From Arthrobacter celericrescens (GTDB lineage Bacteria; Actinomycetota; Actinomycetes; Actinomycetales; Micrococcaceae), in assembly GCF_003614925.1 (NCBI RefSeq), contig NZ_QYLP01000089.1, positions 1 to 45,801 of the forward strand: a stretch of 45,801 bases of DNA, written 5' to 3'. The translations under genes were made by a program, and so were the position numbers. The stretch's first letter is position 1. Every line of letters begins with the position of its first letter. Positions 7,518-16,387 of the stretch are shown here, in pieces. A model generated the notes under the pieces. That model made no database searches. It was not told the origin of the DNA and saw only the letters and a list, made by a program, of their open reading frames with translations.

Positions 7518-7967
7518 TTAGTCAAAGGAAATCTCGTGCGCCAATGCCTCGATTTCCTTCCGTCTGGCATCGTCAGCCTTGCTCTTCAATAGGGCTGCGT
7601 CGTCGCGTTGCTCCTGCTCAAGTCGCATCTGATCACTGATTTCCCGGACAAGGGAGCCAAGCACGGAAGCCAAGCCGGACTTCAGCTCTTCCAGGCTGGT
7701 GTTTACGATCTCCAGCCGACGGTCATCGATCACGAGGCTGATGTGACCGTAGCCCAGCTCCGCCAGCCGCTCGTGCGTGGTCGGACCTTGAATCGAGCGG
7801 GCCTCAGCCGGATTGACCCGCCGGGAAAAAACCGCCGAAACGGTGTACCTTGGCGGAACCTCATGCCCATACACTTCCCGGGACACGGCCACCACCGATG
7901 TGAGCCGCAGTGTTGATCCCGGCGAATCGTCCTTCGTTTGCCCCTGCGTTGAAACGTTAGTGTTCAT
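7518..7967 (-). CDS. Uncharacterised protein, paralogue B
   Basis: 149-aa protein, the second copy of the unknown family seen at 5219-5659. It keeps the same blocks: RYTVSAVFSRR (about 41-51), ERLAELGYGH, DDRRLEIVNTSLEELKSGLA and REIS, then a charged helix of about 40 residues predicted to form a coiled coil (EQEQRDDAALLKSKADDARRKE) and the ending EISFD. The N-terminal 20 residues are polar and not conserved. GGAG lies ten bases before ATG 7967. It is convergent with the lipid-kinase gene, 47 bases between stops. No membrane segment or known catalytic motif is visible. Confidence 0.72.
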   Translation of the reverse strand: MNTNVSTQGQTKDDSPGSTLRLTSVVAVSREVYGHEVPPRYTVSAVFSRRVNPAEARSIQGPTTHERLAELGYGHISLVIDDRRLEIVNTSLEELKSGLASVLGSLVREISDQMRLEQEQRDDAALLKSKADDARRKEIEALAHEISFD

Positions 7968-8062
7968 TGCTCATCTTCTCCTGCCAGTACGTGCAACTTT
8001 CGCGGGTTAAGGAACTGCCTCAGCACCGAGGGTGTTTCCAAGGCTGGCTCCATGAACAGGGC

Positions 8063-8428
8063 TTAGCCCCGTTTGTGGAGCATCCGCACTTTGCGGGCGT
8101 TGGAGCGGAGCTGGATGATCCGTGCTGCGCCGGCGATGGCTACGAGTATCCCTCCGGTGACGCTTGCGATGAACAAGGCCATTCCCACGGAGAGGCTGCC
8201 CTCGAGGCCGAGGAACATTATCCTGGCGGGCTCCTGGTTCTGCAGGATAAAGATGATCAGCAACACCAGCAGGATCAGCGCGGTGACGACGGCCACCCAG
8301 ACCACTCCGAATCGGGTTGGTTTGGGCCTTGCCTCGGAAGAACCAGGAATGGCAGTCTCTGGCGGCGATCCCTTTGGAGGTGTCCGCTTCGGTGGCCTCC
8401 GTCCAGGCGTGACCGGTTCCGATGCCAT
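8063..8428 (-). CDS. LapA-family (DUF1049) membrane protein
   Basis: 121-aa protein with a basic, proline-rich N-terminus (residues 1-38) and two membrane helices (about 42-63 and 79-101) joined by a short loop containing FILQNQEP, the hallmark of the lipopolysaccharide-assembly-protein-A/DUF1049 family. The C-terminal tail is basic. In Gram-positive bacteria these are small inner-membrane proteins of unclear role. It sits between paralogue B and the desaturase gene on the same strand with about 70-95 base gaps, so shared transcription is possible. Confidence 0.85.
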   Translation of the reverse strand: MASEPVTPGRRPPKRTPPKGSPPETAIPGSSEARPKPTRFGVVWVAVVTALILLVLLIIFILQNQEPARIMFLGLEGSLSVGMALFIASVTGGILVAIAGAARIIQLRSNARKVRMLHKRG

Positions 8429-8496
8429 GATTGATCACTTTCCTCTCAGTGCAGTCGGTCCTTTGCTGCAACGTGGCGGATACTGTCTTGCCGGGC

Positions 8497-9585
8497 TTAG
8501 CGTGGTCTGGAGCTGCCGGCCGCGGGACATTCGAAGGGACCGCCGGCGAAGAGGCCGACGGAGTTCAGGTAGCGAACCACGATCACGTAGGAGCCGATGA
8601 GGCTTGTTTCGGTGTAGGGGATTCCGAGCTGCCTGCAGGTGGAACGCACGAGCGCCGAGGCGCGGCGGAGGTACGGGCGCGGCATATCCGGGAACAGGTG
8701 GTGCTCTATCTGACGGTTCAGCCCCCCCATGAGGGCGTCCATGAACCAGCCGCCGGAGATGTTGCGTCCGGTGAGTACCTGCCGCTGGAGGAAGTCTGCC
8801 CTGCTGGATGCCGCCAGGATGGGCATGCCCTTGTGGTTCGGAGCGAACGAAGCGCCCATATAGAACCCGAAGACACCCACTTGGACGCCCAGGAACGCGA
8901 ACGCCATGCCCAGGGGCAGCATCAAGAAGACCAACACGGGAACCACCAGCAGCCGCATCACGATGAGCGGGATCTCGACCCAGCGGTGATCCACGCTCCC
9001 GCGGCGGAAAAGGTACTTGAGCGAGTCGACGTGAAGACTCAAACCAAGGAAAAGCAGCAACGGGAAAAGCAGCCACCCTTGCCTGCGCGTCACCCGAACC
9101 ATGAAACCGTACCGGGTAGCCGCGGTCTGCGGATGGAAAGCGATCGCTCCGGTGCGGATATCCGGATCCTTGTCGATCATGTTGGGGTGGTTGTGGTGGC
9201 GGGTGTGTTTCTGCGTCCACATGGCGTAGCTGATTCCCACCAGCCCGGTGCCGATCAGTCGCGCAGACCATTCATTCATGATCTTTGATGCGAAGATCTG
9301 ACGGTGCGCGGCCTCATGCGCCAGGAATCCAAATTGGGTCAGCACCACTCCCATACCAGCTGCAGTCAGCAGTTGGAACCACGTGTCCTCCAGGAGAATC
9401 AACCCGACCCAGGTGCCGGACCACGCGGCCAGCAAGGTGATGAACAGGGCGATGTAGAAGCCCCGCCGGCGCCGTAGAAAGCCGTCGTGCCGAACCTGTT
9501 TCAGGAGCGTGACGTAACTGTTGACCATGTGGTTCGGGGACTGGCGCCAAGGATCATCGGCCCGGGAAGGTGTCTTTTCCATCAT
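8497..9585 (-). CDS. Membrane fatty-acid desaturase
   Basis: 362-aa integral-membrane desaturase that would insert a double bond in acyl chains using a di-iron centre and an electron donor. All three histidine boxes are present: HEAAH (90-94), HTRHH (127-131, followed by H133) and QIEHH (292-296). Four or more hydrophobic segments flank them (about 44-66, 70-88, 172-188, 205-245). The start is one of two tandem ATGs (9585, 9582). The QIEHH box puts it with acyl-CoA or acyl-lipid front-end-like desaturases (DesA3-like). The gene could act in membrane-fluidity adaptation. Its upstream region holds a perfect hairpin at 9677-9700. Confidence 0.92.
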   Translation of the reverse strand: MMEKTPSRADDPWRQSPNHMVNSYVTLLKQVRHDGFLRRRRGFYIALFITLLAAWSGTWVGLILLEDTWFQLLTAAGMGVVLTQFGFLAHEAAHRQIFASKIMNEWSARLIGTGLVGISYAMWTQKHTRHHNHPNMIDKDPDIRTGAIAFHPQTAATRYGFMVRVTRRQGWLLFPLLLFLGLSLHVDSLKYLFRRGSVDHRWVEIPLIVMRLLVVPVLVFLMLPLGMAFAFLGVQVGVFGFYMGASFAPNHKGMPILAASSRADFLQRQVLTGRNISGGWFMDALMGGLNRQIEHHLFPDMPRPYLRRASALVRSTCRQLGIPYTETSLIGSYVIVVRYLNSVGLFAGGPFECPAAGSSRPR

Positions 9586-9676
9586 GTTCACCCGATCGCG
9601 GGGCAGTGCGACACTCTGCAACTTGCACTTCTTACCCCTTCCCCAAAGGATACGCCCGCGAGGATTCGGGAGGAAC

Positions 9677-9700
9677 GGTCCGCCGTTTTGGCGGCGGACC
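9677..9700. promoter_or_regulatory. 9-bp inverted repeat between divergent genes
   Basis: GGTCCGCCG (9677-9685) and CGGCGGACC (9692-9700) pair perfectly around a 6-base loop, followed directly by TTAGGG. It lies about 92 bases upstream of the desaturase and 126 upstream of the queuosine-precursor transporter, so it is not a terminator of either. Its ends and the TTAGGG resemble the element at 5734-5757. Confidence 0.45.
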
Positions 9701-9759
9701 TTAGGGCCGGATCCTTTTGTGCCACATCCCGGGGCGCACAGTAACCTTGGGACGTCCAG

Positions 9760-9768
9760 TGCTAATAC
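9760..9768 (+). promoter_or_regulatory. Extended -10 promoter for yhhQ
   Basis: Bases around TGC-TAATAC form an extended -10 (TGnTAnnnT-like, with C as the last base). No good -35 is visible. Transcription would begin near 9775, about 50 bases before GTG 9826. Confidence 0.35.
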
Positions 9769-9825
9769 AGCGGGGCGCCGTGACGTCGACCGGTGCCTGC
9801 GCGAACCACTACGAACGGATATCCA

Positions 9826-10554
9826 GTGACCTCGCCTTCCGGCAATTCCTCCTTGAACAGCCCTGCCCCGAGCATTCAAGCAAAAGCCTCGCCGCGCTTC
9901 GCCTCGATCGGTTCCCCGTATTTCGCCATCATGCTGGCGGTCATGGCCGTGGTGCTGATCCTGTCGAACATCGGCGCATCCAAGGGCGTGGTCCTGGGCC
10001 CGATCGTCACTGACGGCGGCTTCTTCCTGTTCCCGCTGGCCTACATCCTCGGTGACGTGGTGAGCGAGGTGTACGGCTTCAAGGCTGCCCGGAAGGCGAT
10101 CATCACCACCTTCGCGCTCTCAGTCTTCGCGTCCCTCTGTTACTGGATCATCATCGTCCTGCCGGGTTTCGGTGACGAGTACGGCACAGCCAAGCAGGCC
10201 GCCATTGAAGGAGCGCTCGGCCCCGTGCCGCTTCTCGTGCTCGCCTCGCTCCTGGGCTTCTTCGCCGGACAGACCATCAACTCCTGGGTCCTCGTGAAGA
10301 TGAAGGAACGCAGCGGCGAAAAGTCCCTGTGGGCCCGGCTCATGGGGTCCTCGGGTGCCGGGGAATTCGTGGACACCCTCATCTTCTGCAGCATCGCGGC
10401 GTCGGTGATCGGCATCGCGGACTTCGGCACGTTCACCAACTACGTGGTGGTGGGCTTCGTCTACAAGACCGCCGTCGAGTTCCTCTTCGTGCCGGTAACC
10501 TCGCTGGTGATCCGCTGGGTGAAGAAGCGCGAACCGAGTTACGGGGCCGCTTGA
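9826..10554 (+). CDS. yhhQ: Queuosine precursor transporter
   Basis: 242-aa membrane protein of the YhhQ/DUF165 (QPTR) family, which imports a queuosine precursor (preQ0/preQ1, or queuine in some bacteria). After a polar N-terminal tail of about 30 residues there are six or seven hydrophobic segments. Family signatures are LSNIGASK, PLAYILGDVVSEVYGFKAARKAI and the late TNYVVVGFVYKTAVEFL. GTG 9826 has GGA seven bases upstream; the earlier in-frame GTG 9793 has no ribosome site. It is convergent with tgt, which would use the imported base. No preQ1 synthesis genes are in the window, so salvage is the likely route. Confidence 0.9.
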   Translation: MTSPSGNSSLNSPAPSIQAKASPRFASIGSPYFAIMLAVMAVVLILSNIGASKGVVLGPIVTDGGFFLFPLAYILGDVVSEVYGFKAARKAIITTFALSVFASLCYWIIIVLPGFGDEYGTAKQAAIEGALGPVPLLVLASLLGFFAGQTINSWVLVKMKERSGEKSLWARLMGSSGAGEFVDTLIFCSIAASVIGIADFGTFTNYVVVGFVYKTAVEFLFVPVTSLVIRWVKKREPSYGAA

Positions 10555-10568
10555 TTCCCCCGTTGAGG

Positions 10569-10615
10569 GCTCACTCGTGGCGGCCTATTCCGGGAAGAAC
10601 CCGCCACGAGTGAGC
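10569..10615. terminator. Bidirectional hairpin between yhhQ and tgt
   Basis: A perfect 15-bp stem: GCTCACTCGTGGCGG (10569-10583) with its complement at 10601-10615 and a 17-base loop. It fills the gap between the convergent yhhQ and tgt stops and can serve both strands. There is no T-run, so it may terminate weakly or protect 3' ends. Confidence 0.65.
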
Positions 10616-10617
10616 AC

Positions 10618-11967
<1,350 letters not shown>

Positions 11968-12690
11968 TCAGTGCGCGGGCACCTCTGTGGGGTACTTCTC
12001 AGCCTTCCAGCCGTCCCAATGGGAGCGGACCGAGTCAAGCTGGTGCGCCCCGAGGTCGTAGGTTGACGCGATCACCATCGCGCCGCCGTCGGGCCTCTTC
12101 TCCGGGATCGGCTGCTGTTCGGCCACGATCAGCAGCCCCTCGCCGTGCTCGGCGTAGCCGTGCACGGTGACCCCCACCTGGTGGCGGGTGCGGAACCAGA
12201 CCTTGCCGAAGATCGCCTCTCCCGTGGGCAGGGTCAGTTCGTATTCTTCGCCCGGTTTGGGCAGTTCGTTCAGGCCCAGCTTCTCGATGGCCGATCCGCC
12301 GCCCGGCAGGTTGACTACATGGGTGCGCCGGTGGCCGTGGGGGTGCCGCTCCAGCGCGAAGCGCAACTGGTGCAGGAACGTCAGCCAACCCTGGGTGATG
12401 TCCTCGTCGAAGTCGGCCCATTCCGAATCGTGGTCCAGCGCGGCCCGGGTGACCCGTACTTCGGTGCCGCCGGTGACCGGATGCAGCTCGAATTCGTCCC
12501 CGCCGTCCACCGTGAGGCTCGTGTGGTCCGGGCCTTCGACCACCTTGGAACTGAAGTAGATCTGGTTGATTTCATCGCTGAGTTCGTCGCTTTCCCAGCC
12601 GTGCCACTGGGCTACCCGCGATGGTTCGCGCAGCATGGTCCAAACTTGCTGCGCGTCGGCATTTACAACAACGCTCAGATTGTTCGTCAT
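11968..12690 (-). CDS. SRPBCC-domain protein
   Basis: 240-aa protein. The first 130 residues form a START/Bet v1-like (SRPBCC, AHSA1-type) fold: NLSVVVNADAQQVWTMLREP, then QWHGWESDE, GTEVRVTRAALD and WLTFLHQLRFALE, typical of polyketide-cyclase-like and Aha1-like hydrophobic-ligand proteins. The second half (about 140-225) seems to be another beta-rich module and may be a divergent repeat of the same fold. The gene lies 33 bases before tgt on the same strand and may be co-transcribed with it. There is no functional link to queuosine that I know of. A TAGATT hexamer ends seven bases before ATG 12690. Confidence 0.75.
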   Translation of the reverse strand: MTNNLSVVVNADAQQVWTMLREPSRVAQWHGWESDELSDEINQIYFSSKVVEGPDHTSLTVDGGDEFELHPVTGGTEVRVTRAALDHDSEWADFDEDITQGWLTFLHQLRFALERHPHGHRRTHVVNLPGGGSAIEKLGLNELPKPGEEYELTLPTGEAIFGKVWFRTRHQVGVTVHGYAEHGEGLLIVAEQQPIPEKRPDGGAMVIASTYDLGAHQLDSVRSHWDGWKAEKYPTEVPAH

Positions 12691-12697
12691 GGCCCCG

Positions 12698-12703
12698 AAT
12701 CTA
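12698..12703 (-). promoter_or_regulatory. -10 box, leaderless start of SRPBCC gene
   Basis: TAGATT ends seven bases before ATG 12690. The intervening bases are GC-rich without a usable ribosome site. Confidence 0.45.
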
Positions 12704-12738
12704 CTCCCGATCCGGTGGCGGCAACAGCCTTGACAACG

Positions 12739-13749
12739 CTAGGCGCGGACCGCCTCGAGCTCGTTGGCCAGGCGGTGGTCCAGTTCGCTGGTCCGCAGGG
12801 TTTCCGAGCCGCCGTGGGCGCGCAGGAAGAGCAGCGATTCGAAGCGCAGGAGCCGCCATTCGCGTTCGGCGTCGTGGTTGCCGTTGTCGATGGAGCGGAA
12901 GATTTCCTTGTCGTACAGGTTCGGCTCGTTGAGCGCCCGCTGCCGCACCCGCGCGGCGATCCTGGCCCGGAACGGGTCGGTCTCCAGGGAATCCGGGGCC
13001 TGGAGCAGCTGGGCGTAGACCTCGGCCCGCTCCTCCTGCCCGAGTTCGCGGCAAATGAAGCTGGACAGCGCCAGGGCACGCTCCACTGACTGCCAGCGGT
13101 CCCGGTTGCCGTCGAAGGGCAGCACGTTCAACAGGTCGGCGACGGCGAGCGCGTTGTCCGGGTCGCGGAGCTGGATGTAGAGGTCGTGCGCGAGGTCGCT
13201 GATGTCCCGCAGGCAGCTGCCCGACTTCATGTTGACGCCCTTGACCAGGCGCTCGCTCAGCACCGCGACGCCGTTCCGTCCCGGGTGGACCTCGGCCGCG
13301 GCCGCGATCACGGACTCCGGGGTGCCGGACGGTGCCGGGATCAGCGCCAGCTGGGCCGCCGTCGGGGCGTTCGCCGACGGCGGAGCCGCAGGAAGCGGCG
13401 GGACGACGACGCCGGGTGCGGACTCCGCCGCGGGAGGTCCGGCGGGTGCCTCGCCGCCGGAGCCCGGGTCACCGGCGTCGGGCGAGTCACCGGAAGCGCT
13501 GCCGGCGGCCGCGGTAGCCGGACTGCCGGGTTCGCCCACGGGGACAGCGGAGGAGTAGGCGATGCGGACGCGGCCGCCGGCCGCCGTGGTCACGAGGACG
13601 AGGGCGGGCACGCCGAAGTCGTCGTGTTCGAGCTCGATGCCGGTGATTTTCTCCGCGGGGCCGTTGCCCGGGGGGAAGAGATAGTCACCGGTCTGCAGGG
13701 CCCCAGCCTGCTTTTCACGGTACTGCTGATCGGCCGGGCTGTGGGTCAT
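12739..13749 (-). CDS. Uncharacterised protein with Pro/Ala linker
   Basis: 336-aa protein of unknown function with three parts. Residues 1-70 form a small beta-rich domain (GDYLFPPGN ... GIELEHDDFGVPALVLVTTAAGGRVRIAYSS). A low-complexity linker rich in Ala, Pro, Gly and Ser follows (about 75-150). The rest is an alpha-helical domain of about 180 residues with many Arg/Leu/Ala helices. The linker reads cleanly through without stops, so it is genuine rather than a frameshift. ATG 13749 is preferred, with AGGA about ten bases upstream, over an in-frame TTG at 13755. It is upstream of the SRPBCC gene on the same strand. No catalytic motif is recognised. Confidence 0.72.
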   Translation of the reverse strand: MTHSPADQQYREKQAGALQTGDYLFPPGNGPAEKITGIELEHDDFGVPALVLVTTAAGGRVRIAYSSAVPVGEPGSPATAAAGSASGDSPDAGDPGSGGEAPAGPPAAESAPGVVVPPLPAAPPSANAPTAAQLALIPAPSGTPESVIAAAAEVHPGRNGVAVLSERLVKGVNMKSGSCLRDISDLAHDLYIQLRDPDNALAVADLLNVLPFDGNRDRWQSVERALALSSFICRELGQEERAEVYAQLLQAPDSLETDPFRARIAARVRQRALNEPNLYDKEIFRSIDNGNHDAEREWRLLRFESLLFLRAHGGSETLRTSELDHRLANELEAVRA

Positions 13750-13858
13750 CGCCAAAAATCCTTTGCTTGGGGTCCGCCCACCAGTCTATAGAACGGGCGG
13801 GCCCGGGCGCGGGAGGCATTCCGGCTATGTGGAAAGCGGGAAGGGTCCCGGATCCCGG

Positions 13859-14398
13859 TTACAGTCCGACCCCGGCGAAGGCGAGGGCCTGGCGCACCAG
13901 GTTGCCGCGGCCGCCGTCGAACTCCTGCTGGACTTCTTCGCTGAGCACTTCCTCCGGGGTCATCCAGGTCAGTTCGAGCGCGTCCTGGCGGGGATCGCAT
14001 TCGCCGGTCACCGGAATCACGTAGACCAGGGACACCGCGTGCTGGCGGTCGTCCGTGAACCCGGTCTGGGAGGGGGCGGGGAAGTACTCGGCCACGGTGA
14101 ACGGCACCGGGCTGATGGGCAGCTGCGGGAAGGCCAGCGGGCCCAGGTCTTTTTCGATGTGGCGCAGCAGCGCGGCCCGGATAGTCTCGCGGTACAGCAC
14201 GCGGCCGGAGACGAGGTAGCGCACCATGTTGCCGTCGGCGTCGCCCTGCAGGAGCGTGCCCACCTCGTTGACGAAGCCCAGCGGATCCAGCCGGACCGGG
14301 ACCGCTTCCACATAGACCATGGGGAGGCGGCCGCGCGCCTCGAACAGGTCCTCGGGGGACAGCCAGCCGGGGTTGGGGTCGGGGGTGCGCAGGTTCAT
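13859..14398 (-). CDS. NUDIX-like protein (DUF4916 type)
   Basis: 179-aa protein resembling the actinobacterial DUF4916/NUDIX hydrolase family. The N-terminus has the characteristic WLSPEDLFEARGRLPMVYV and AVPVRLD. A degenerate NUDIX helix follows: GRVLYRETIRAALLRHIEKDLG (split GRVLYRET / IRAALLRHIEKDLG), in which RE and E-K-D-LG remain but the full REUXEEXGU is not kept. PVTGECDPRQDALELTWM supplies later strands. Metal-dependent pyrophosphatase activity is therefore uncertain. ATG 14398 has no Shine-Dalgarno; TAGAAC lies six bases upstream, a weak leaderless-type signal. The substrate is unknown. Confidence 0.75.
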   Translation of the reverse strand: MNLRTPDPNPGWLSPEDLFEARGRLPMVYVEAVPVRLDPLGFVNEVGTLLQGDADGNMVRYLVSGRVLYRETIRAALLRHIEKDLGPLAFPQLPISPVPFTVAEYFPAPSQTGFTDDRQHAVSLVYVIPVTGECDPRQDALELTWMTPEEVLSEEVQQEFDGGRGNLVRQALAFAGVGL

Positions 14399-14434
14399 GG
14401 TTAAGTTCTACCGTATCCGCCGCCCGGCGGGCCG

Positions 14435-14460
14435 CGTTTGGCTCGGGCCCTGCCCAAACG
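14435..14460. terminator. Hairpin after PRC-barrel gene
   Basis: CGTTTGG (14435-14441) and CCAAACG (14454-14460) pair around a 12-base loop in a GC-rich stretch downstream of the 14511-14864 gene. There is no T-run. It is a possible terminator. Confidence 0.35.
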
Positions 14461-14510
14461 GCGGGGTTCAGGGCCGCGGGTCAGCAGAGAAGGGCCGGGA
14501 CGGCGAGGCC

Positions 14511-14864
14511 CTAGACCTGGGTGGACAGTTCGTGCCGGGTCAGGCTTAGGTACGCCTTCCCCTCCTCGACGCGGCTGATGCTGTCCGCGGCCGCGTAGGT
14601 GTCGCTGGCCAGGAAACCGCGGGCATCGATCTTGATGTAGCCGGCGTGGAACAGCCGCCGCGCCATCAGCTCGGGGACTTTCGGCTCGCGGCCGAAGACG
14701 GAGTTCAGCCCGAGCGTGAGCAAGTCCGGCTCGGAGCCGACCACGGCTTCTTCGAATATTTCCGCCTTTTCGTTGGGCGGAACGATTTCCTCGACCCGGC
14801 CGATGACTTGCCCCGAGCCGTCAACCACCGGCATCCCCTTTGTAATGGAATCCAGTATGCCCAC
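14511..14864 (-). CDS. PRC-barrel-like DUF2171 type protein
   Basis: 117-aa protein. The start is set by an ideal ribosome site: AGGAGG (complement of 14870-14875) five bases before GTG 14864. Longer in-frame readings to 14888 or 14912 lack this. The N-terminal 40 residues, GMPVVDGSGQVIGRVEEIVP, have the strand-turn pattern of PRC-barrel domains (reminiscent of DUF2171). The rest (LFHAGYIKIDARGF ... DTYAAADSISRVEEGKAYLSLTRHEL) is also beta-rich and could be a second half-barrel. There is no transmembrane segment. It is monocistronic, with a recognisable promoter at 14957-14985. The function is unknown; similar proteins are often called stress-related, which is only inference. Confidence 0.7.
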   Translation of the reverse strand: MGILDSITKGMPVVDGSGQVIGRVEEIVPPNEKAEIFEEAVVGSEPDLLTLGLNSVFGREPKVPELMARRLFHAGYIKIDARGFLASDTYAAADSISRVEEGKAYLSLTRHELSTQV

Positions 14865-14956
14865 GATGTCCTCCTCTGCTGCCCGCATGGCATCCTTCGC
14901 CACGGCTGCCACGGGGCGCCACAGGGATCCGGACGTGCCGCACCGTGGACATTTTC

Positions 14957-14985
14957 ATTACGTCACCGTCGCGCCGGATGGTCAA
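14957..14985 (-). promoter_or_regulatory. Sigma-70-type promoter of PRC-barrel gene
   Basis: On the minus strand TTGACC (14985-14980) and CGTAAT (14962-14957) are separated by 17 bases. Transcription would start near 14950, giving a leader of about 86 bases before GTG 14864. Confidence 0.5.
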
Positions 14986-15007
14986 GAGGCGGTTCGGGCC
15001 GGAACGG

Positions 15008-16387
15008 TCAGATGGCCTTGCCGGGGTTCAGGACGCCGTGCGGATCGAAGACGTCCTTGATGCCGCGGGCCAGTTCCCGGACCCGCTCGGAGTGTTCCCA
15101 GCCGAGCCACGGCAGTTTGAAGGTTCCGATGCCGTGCTCGCCCGTGATGGTGCCGCCCATCGAGAGGGCCACCCGCACCGACTCGTCCAAGGCCCCGCGC
15201 AGCCGCGCCACGGCTTCGTCCCGGCCGCCGTCGTCGGGCTCCGCCCAGAACATCGGGTGCAGGTTGCCGTCTCCGGCGTGCGCCACCATCTTCATGAAGA
15301 CGCCGTACTCGCGGCCGATCCGCTCCAGCTCCCGGGCGTAGTCCACCAGGCGGGACCGCGGCACGGCCACGTCCTCGCCCACCCGGAGCTCGTTCTCCGT
15401 GCCCGAGCCGCGGCTGTTGCGCCGCAGCTGGACGAAGAGCTCCGCCGCCGGGTCGCCGGGCGCGGAGAGCGTGCCGCCTTCCGCGGCCAGGACTTCACGG
15501 ACGACGGCGGCCTCCGCCTCCGCGCCGAAGCCGTCCGTCTGGATGAGCAGCAGGACGGTGCAGCGGCTGGCGAGGTCCGTTCCGTTCAGGGCGTCGGCGT
15601 CGGCGATGGAGCCGTGGTCCATGAGTTCCATGATGGCCGGCTGCACCCGGGCCCGGCCGACGGCGAGGACGCCGGCCGCGGCGGAGGCCAGGTCCGGGAA
15701 GAAGGCCGCGATGGTGCAGACCTTCACGGGCAAGTGGCGCAGGCGCACGGTGGCGCCCACCACGATCCCCAGCGTCCCCTCGGAGCCGACCAGCAGCGCC
15801 ACGAGGTCATACCCGGCCACGCCCTTGAAGGTGGAATGGCCCAGCCGGACGAGCTCGCCGTCGGCCAGCACCACGTCCAGGGCCAGGACGGAGTCGCGGG
15901 TGACGCCGTACTTGGCGCAGCGCAGGCCCCCGGCGTTGGTGGCGATGTTCCCGCCGATCGTGGCGAAGGTGAAGCTGGCGGGGTCCGGGGCGTACATGAG
16001 GCCGTGCTCCGCGGCGGCCGCGTTGAGGTCCGCGTTCACCACGCCGGGTTCGACGACCGCCACCTCGTCCCCGGCGCGCAGCTCCAGGATCCGGTCCATG
16101 CGCTCCAGGCTGAGGATGACGCTCTCGGTGACGGCGTGGGCGCCGCCGGAGAGGCCGGACCCGGCGCCGCGGGCAACCACCCGGATGCCCGCCGCGGCAC
16201 AGGCCCGGACCACCGCCTGGACGTCGGCCGTGGATTCGGCGAACACCACCGCGAGGGCTGAAGCCTCGGGCGGGTGCGGCGCCTGGTCCCGGCTGTATCC
16301 GGCCAACAGGGCGGGGTCAGTGGAGACCTTTCCGGAGCCGAGGAGCCGTTCCAGCCCGACGGCGATGGTGTGGGCCGCCGTCGTCAC
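15008..16387 (-). CDS. FAD-linked 2-hydroxyacid dehydrogenase (GlcD/DLD type)
   Basis: 459-aa flavoprotein of the VAO/GlcD family (D-lactate, glycolate and D-2-hydroxyglutarate dehydrogenases), oxidising a 2-hydroxyacid to a 2-oxoacid. The FAD-binding part has VVARGAGSGLSGGA (about 72-85), EPGVVNADLN and TIGGNIATNAGGLRCAKYG. The C-terminal domain has the metal/substrate motifs HAGDGNLHP and GEHGIGTFK and ends DPHGVLNPGKA. GTG 16387 overlaps the aldehyde dehydrogenase stop by four bases (GTGA). It is the last gene of a ThDP-enzyme/aldehyde-dehydrogenase/dehydrogenase operon, suggesting that its 2-oxoacid product feeds the ThDP enzyme. The exact hydroxyacid is unknown. Confidence 0.92.
   Translation of the reverse strand: MTTAAHTIAVGLERLLGSGKVSTDPALLAGYSRDQAPHPPEASALAVVFAESTADVQAVVRACAAAGIRVVARGAGSGLSGGAHAVTESVILSLERMDRILELRAGDEVAVVEPGVVNADLNAAAAEHGLMYAPDPASFTFATIGGNIATNAGGLRCAKYGVTRDSVLALDVVLADGELVRLGHSTFKGVAGYDLVALLVGSEGTLGIVVGATVRLRHLPVKVCTIAAFFPDLASAAAGVLAVGRARVQPAIMELMDHGSIADADALNGTDLASRCTVLLLIQTDGFGAEAEAAVVREVLAAEGGTLSAPGDPAAELFVQLRRNSRGSGTENELRVGEDVAVPRSRLVDYARELERIGREYGVFMKMVAHAGDGNLHPMFWAEPDDGGRDEAVARLRGALDESVRVALSMGGTITGEHGIGTFKLPWLGWEHSERVRELARGIKDVFDPHGVLNPGKAI

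Noticed and set aside
9700..9825. preQ1 riboswitch upstream of the queuosine-precursor transporter
   Set aside because: I looked for the class I stem plus A-rich tail and for class II/III layouts and saw neither. The leader would be short if the extended -10 is correct.
13300..13560. Frameshift or repeat expansion in the Pro/Ala/Gly-rich part of the 336-aa gene
   Set aside because: The frame is continuous, the sequence is not a simple repeat, and both flanking domains are in the same frame. It is better read as a linker.
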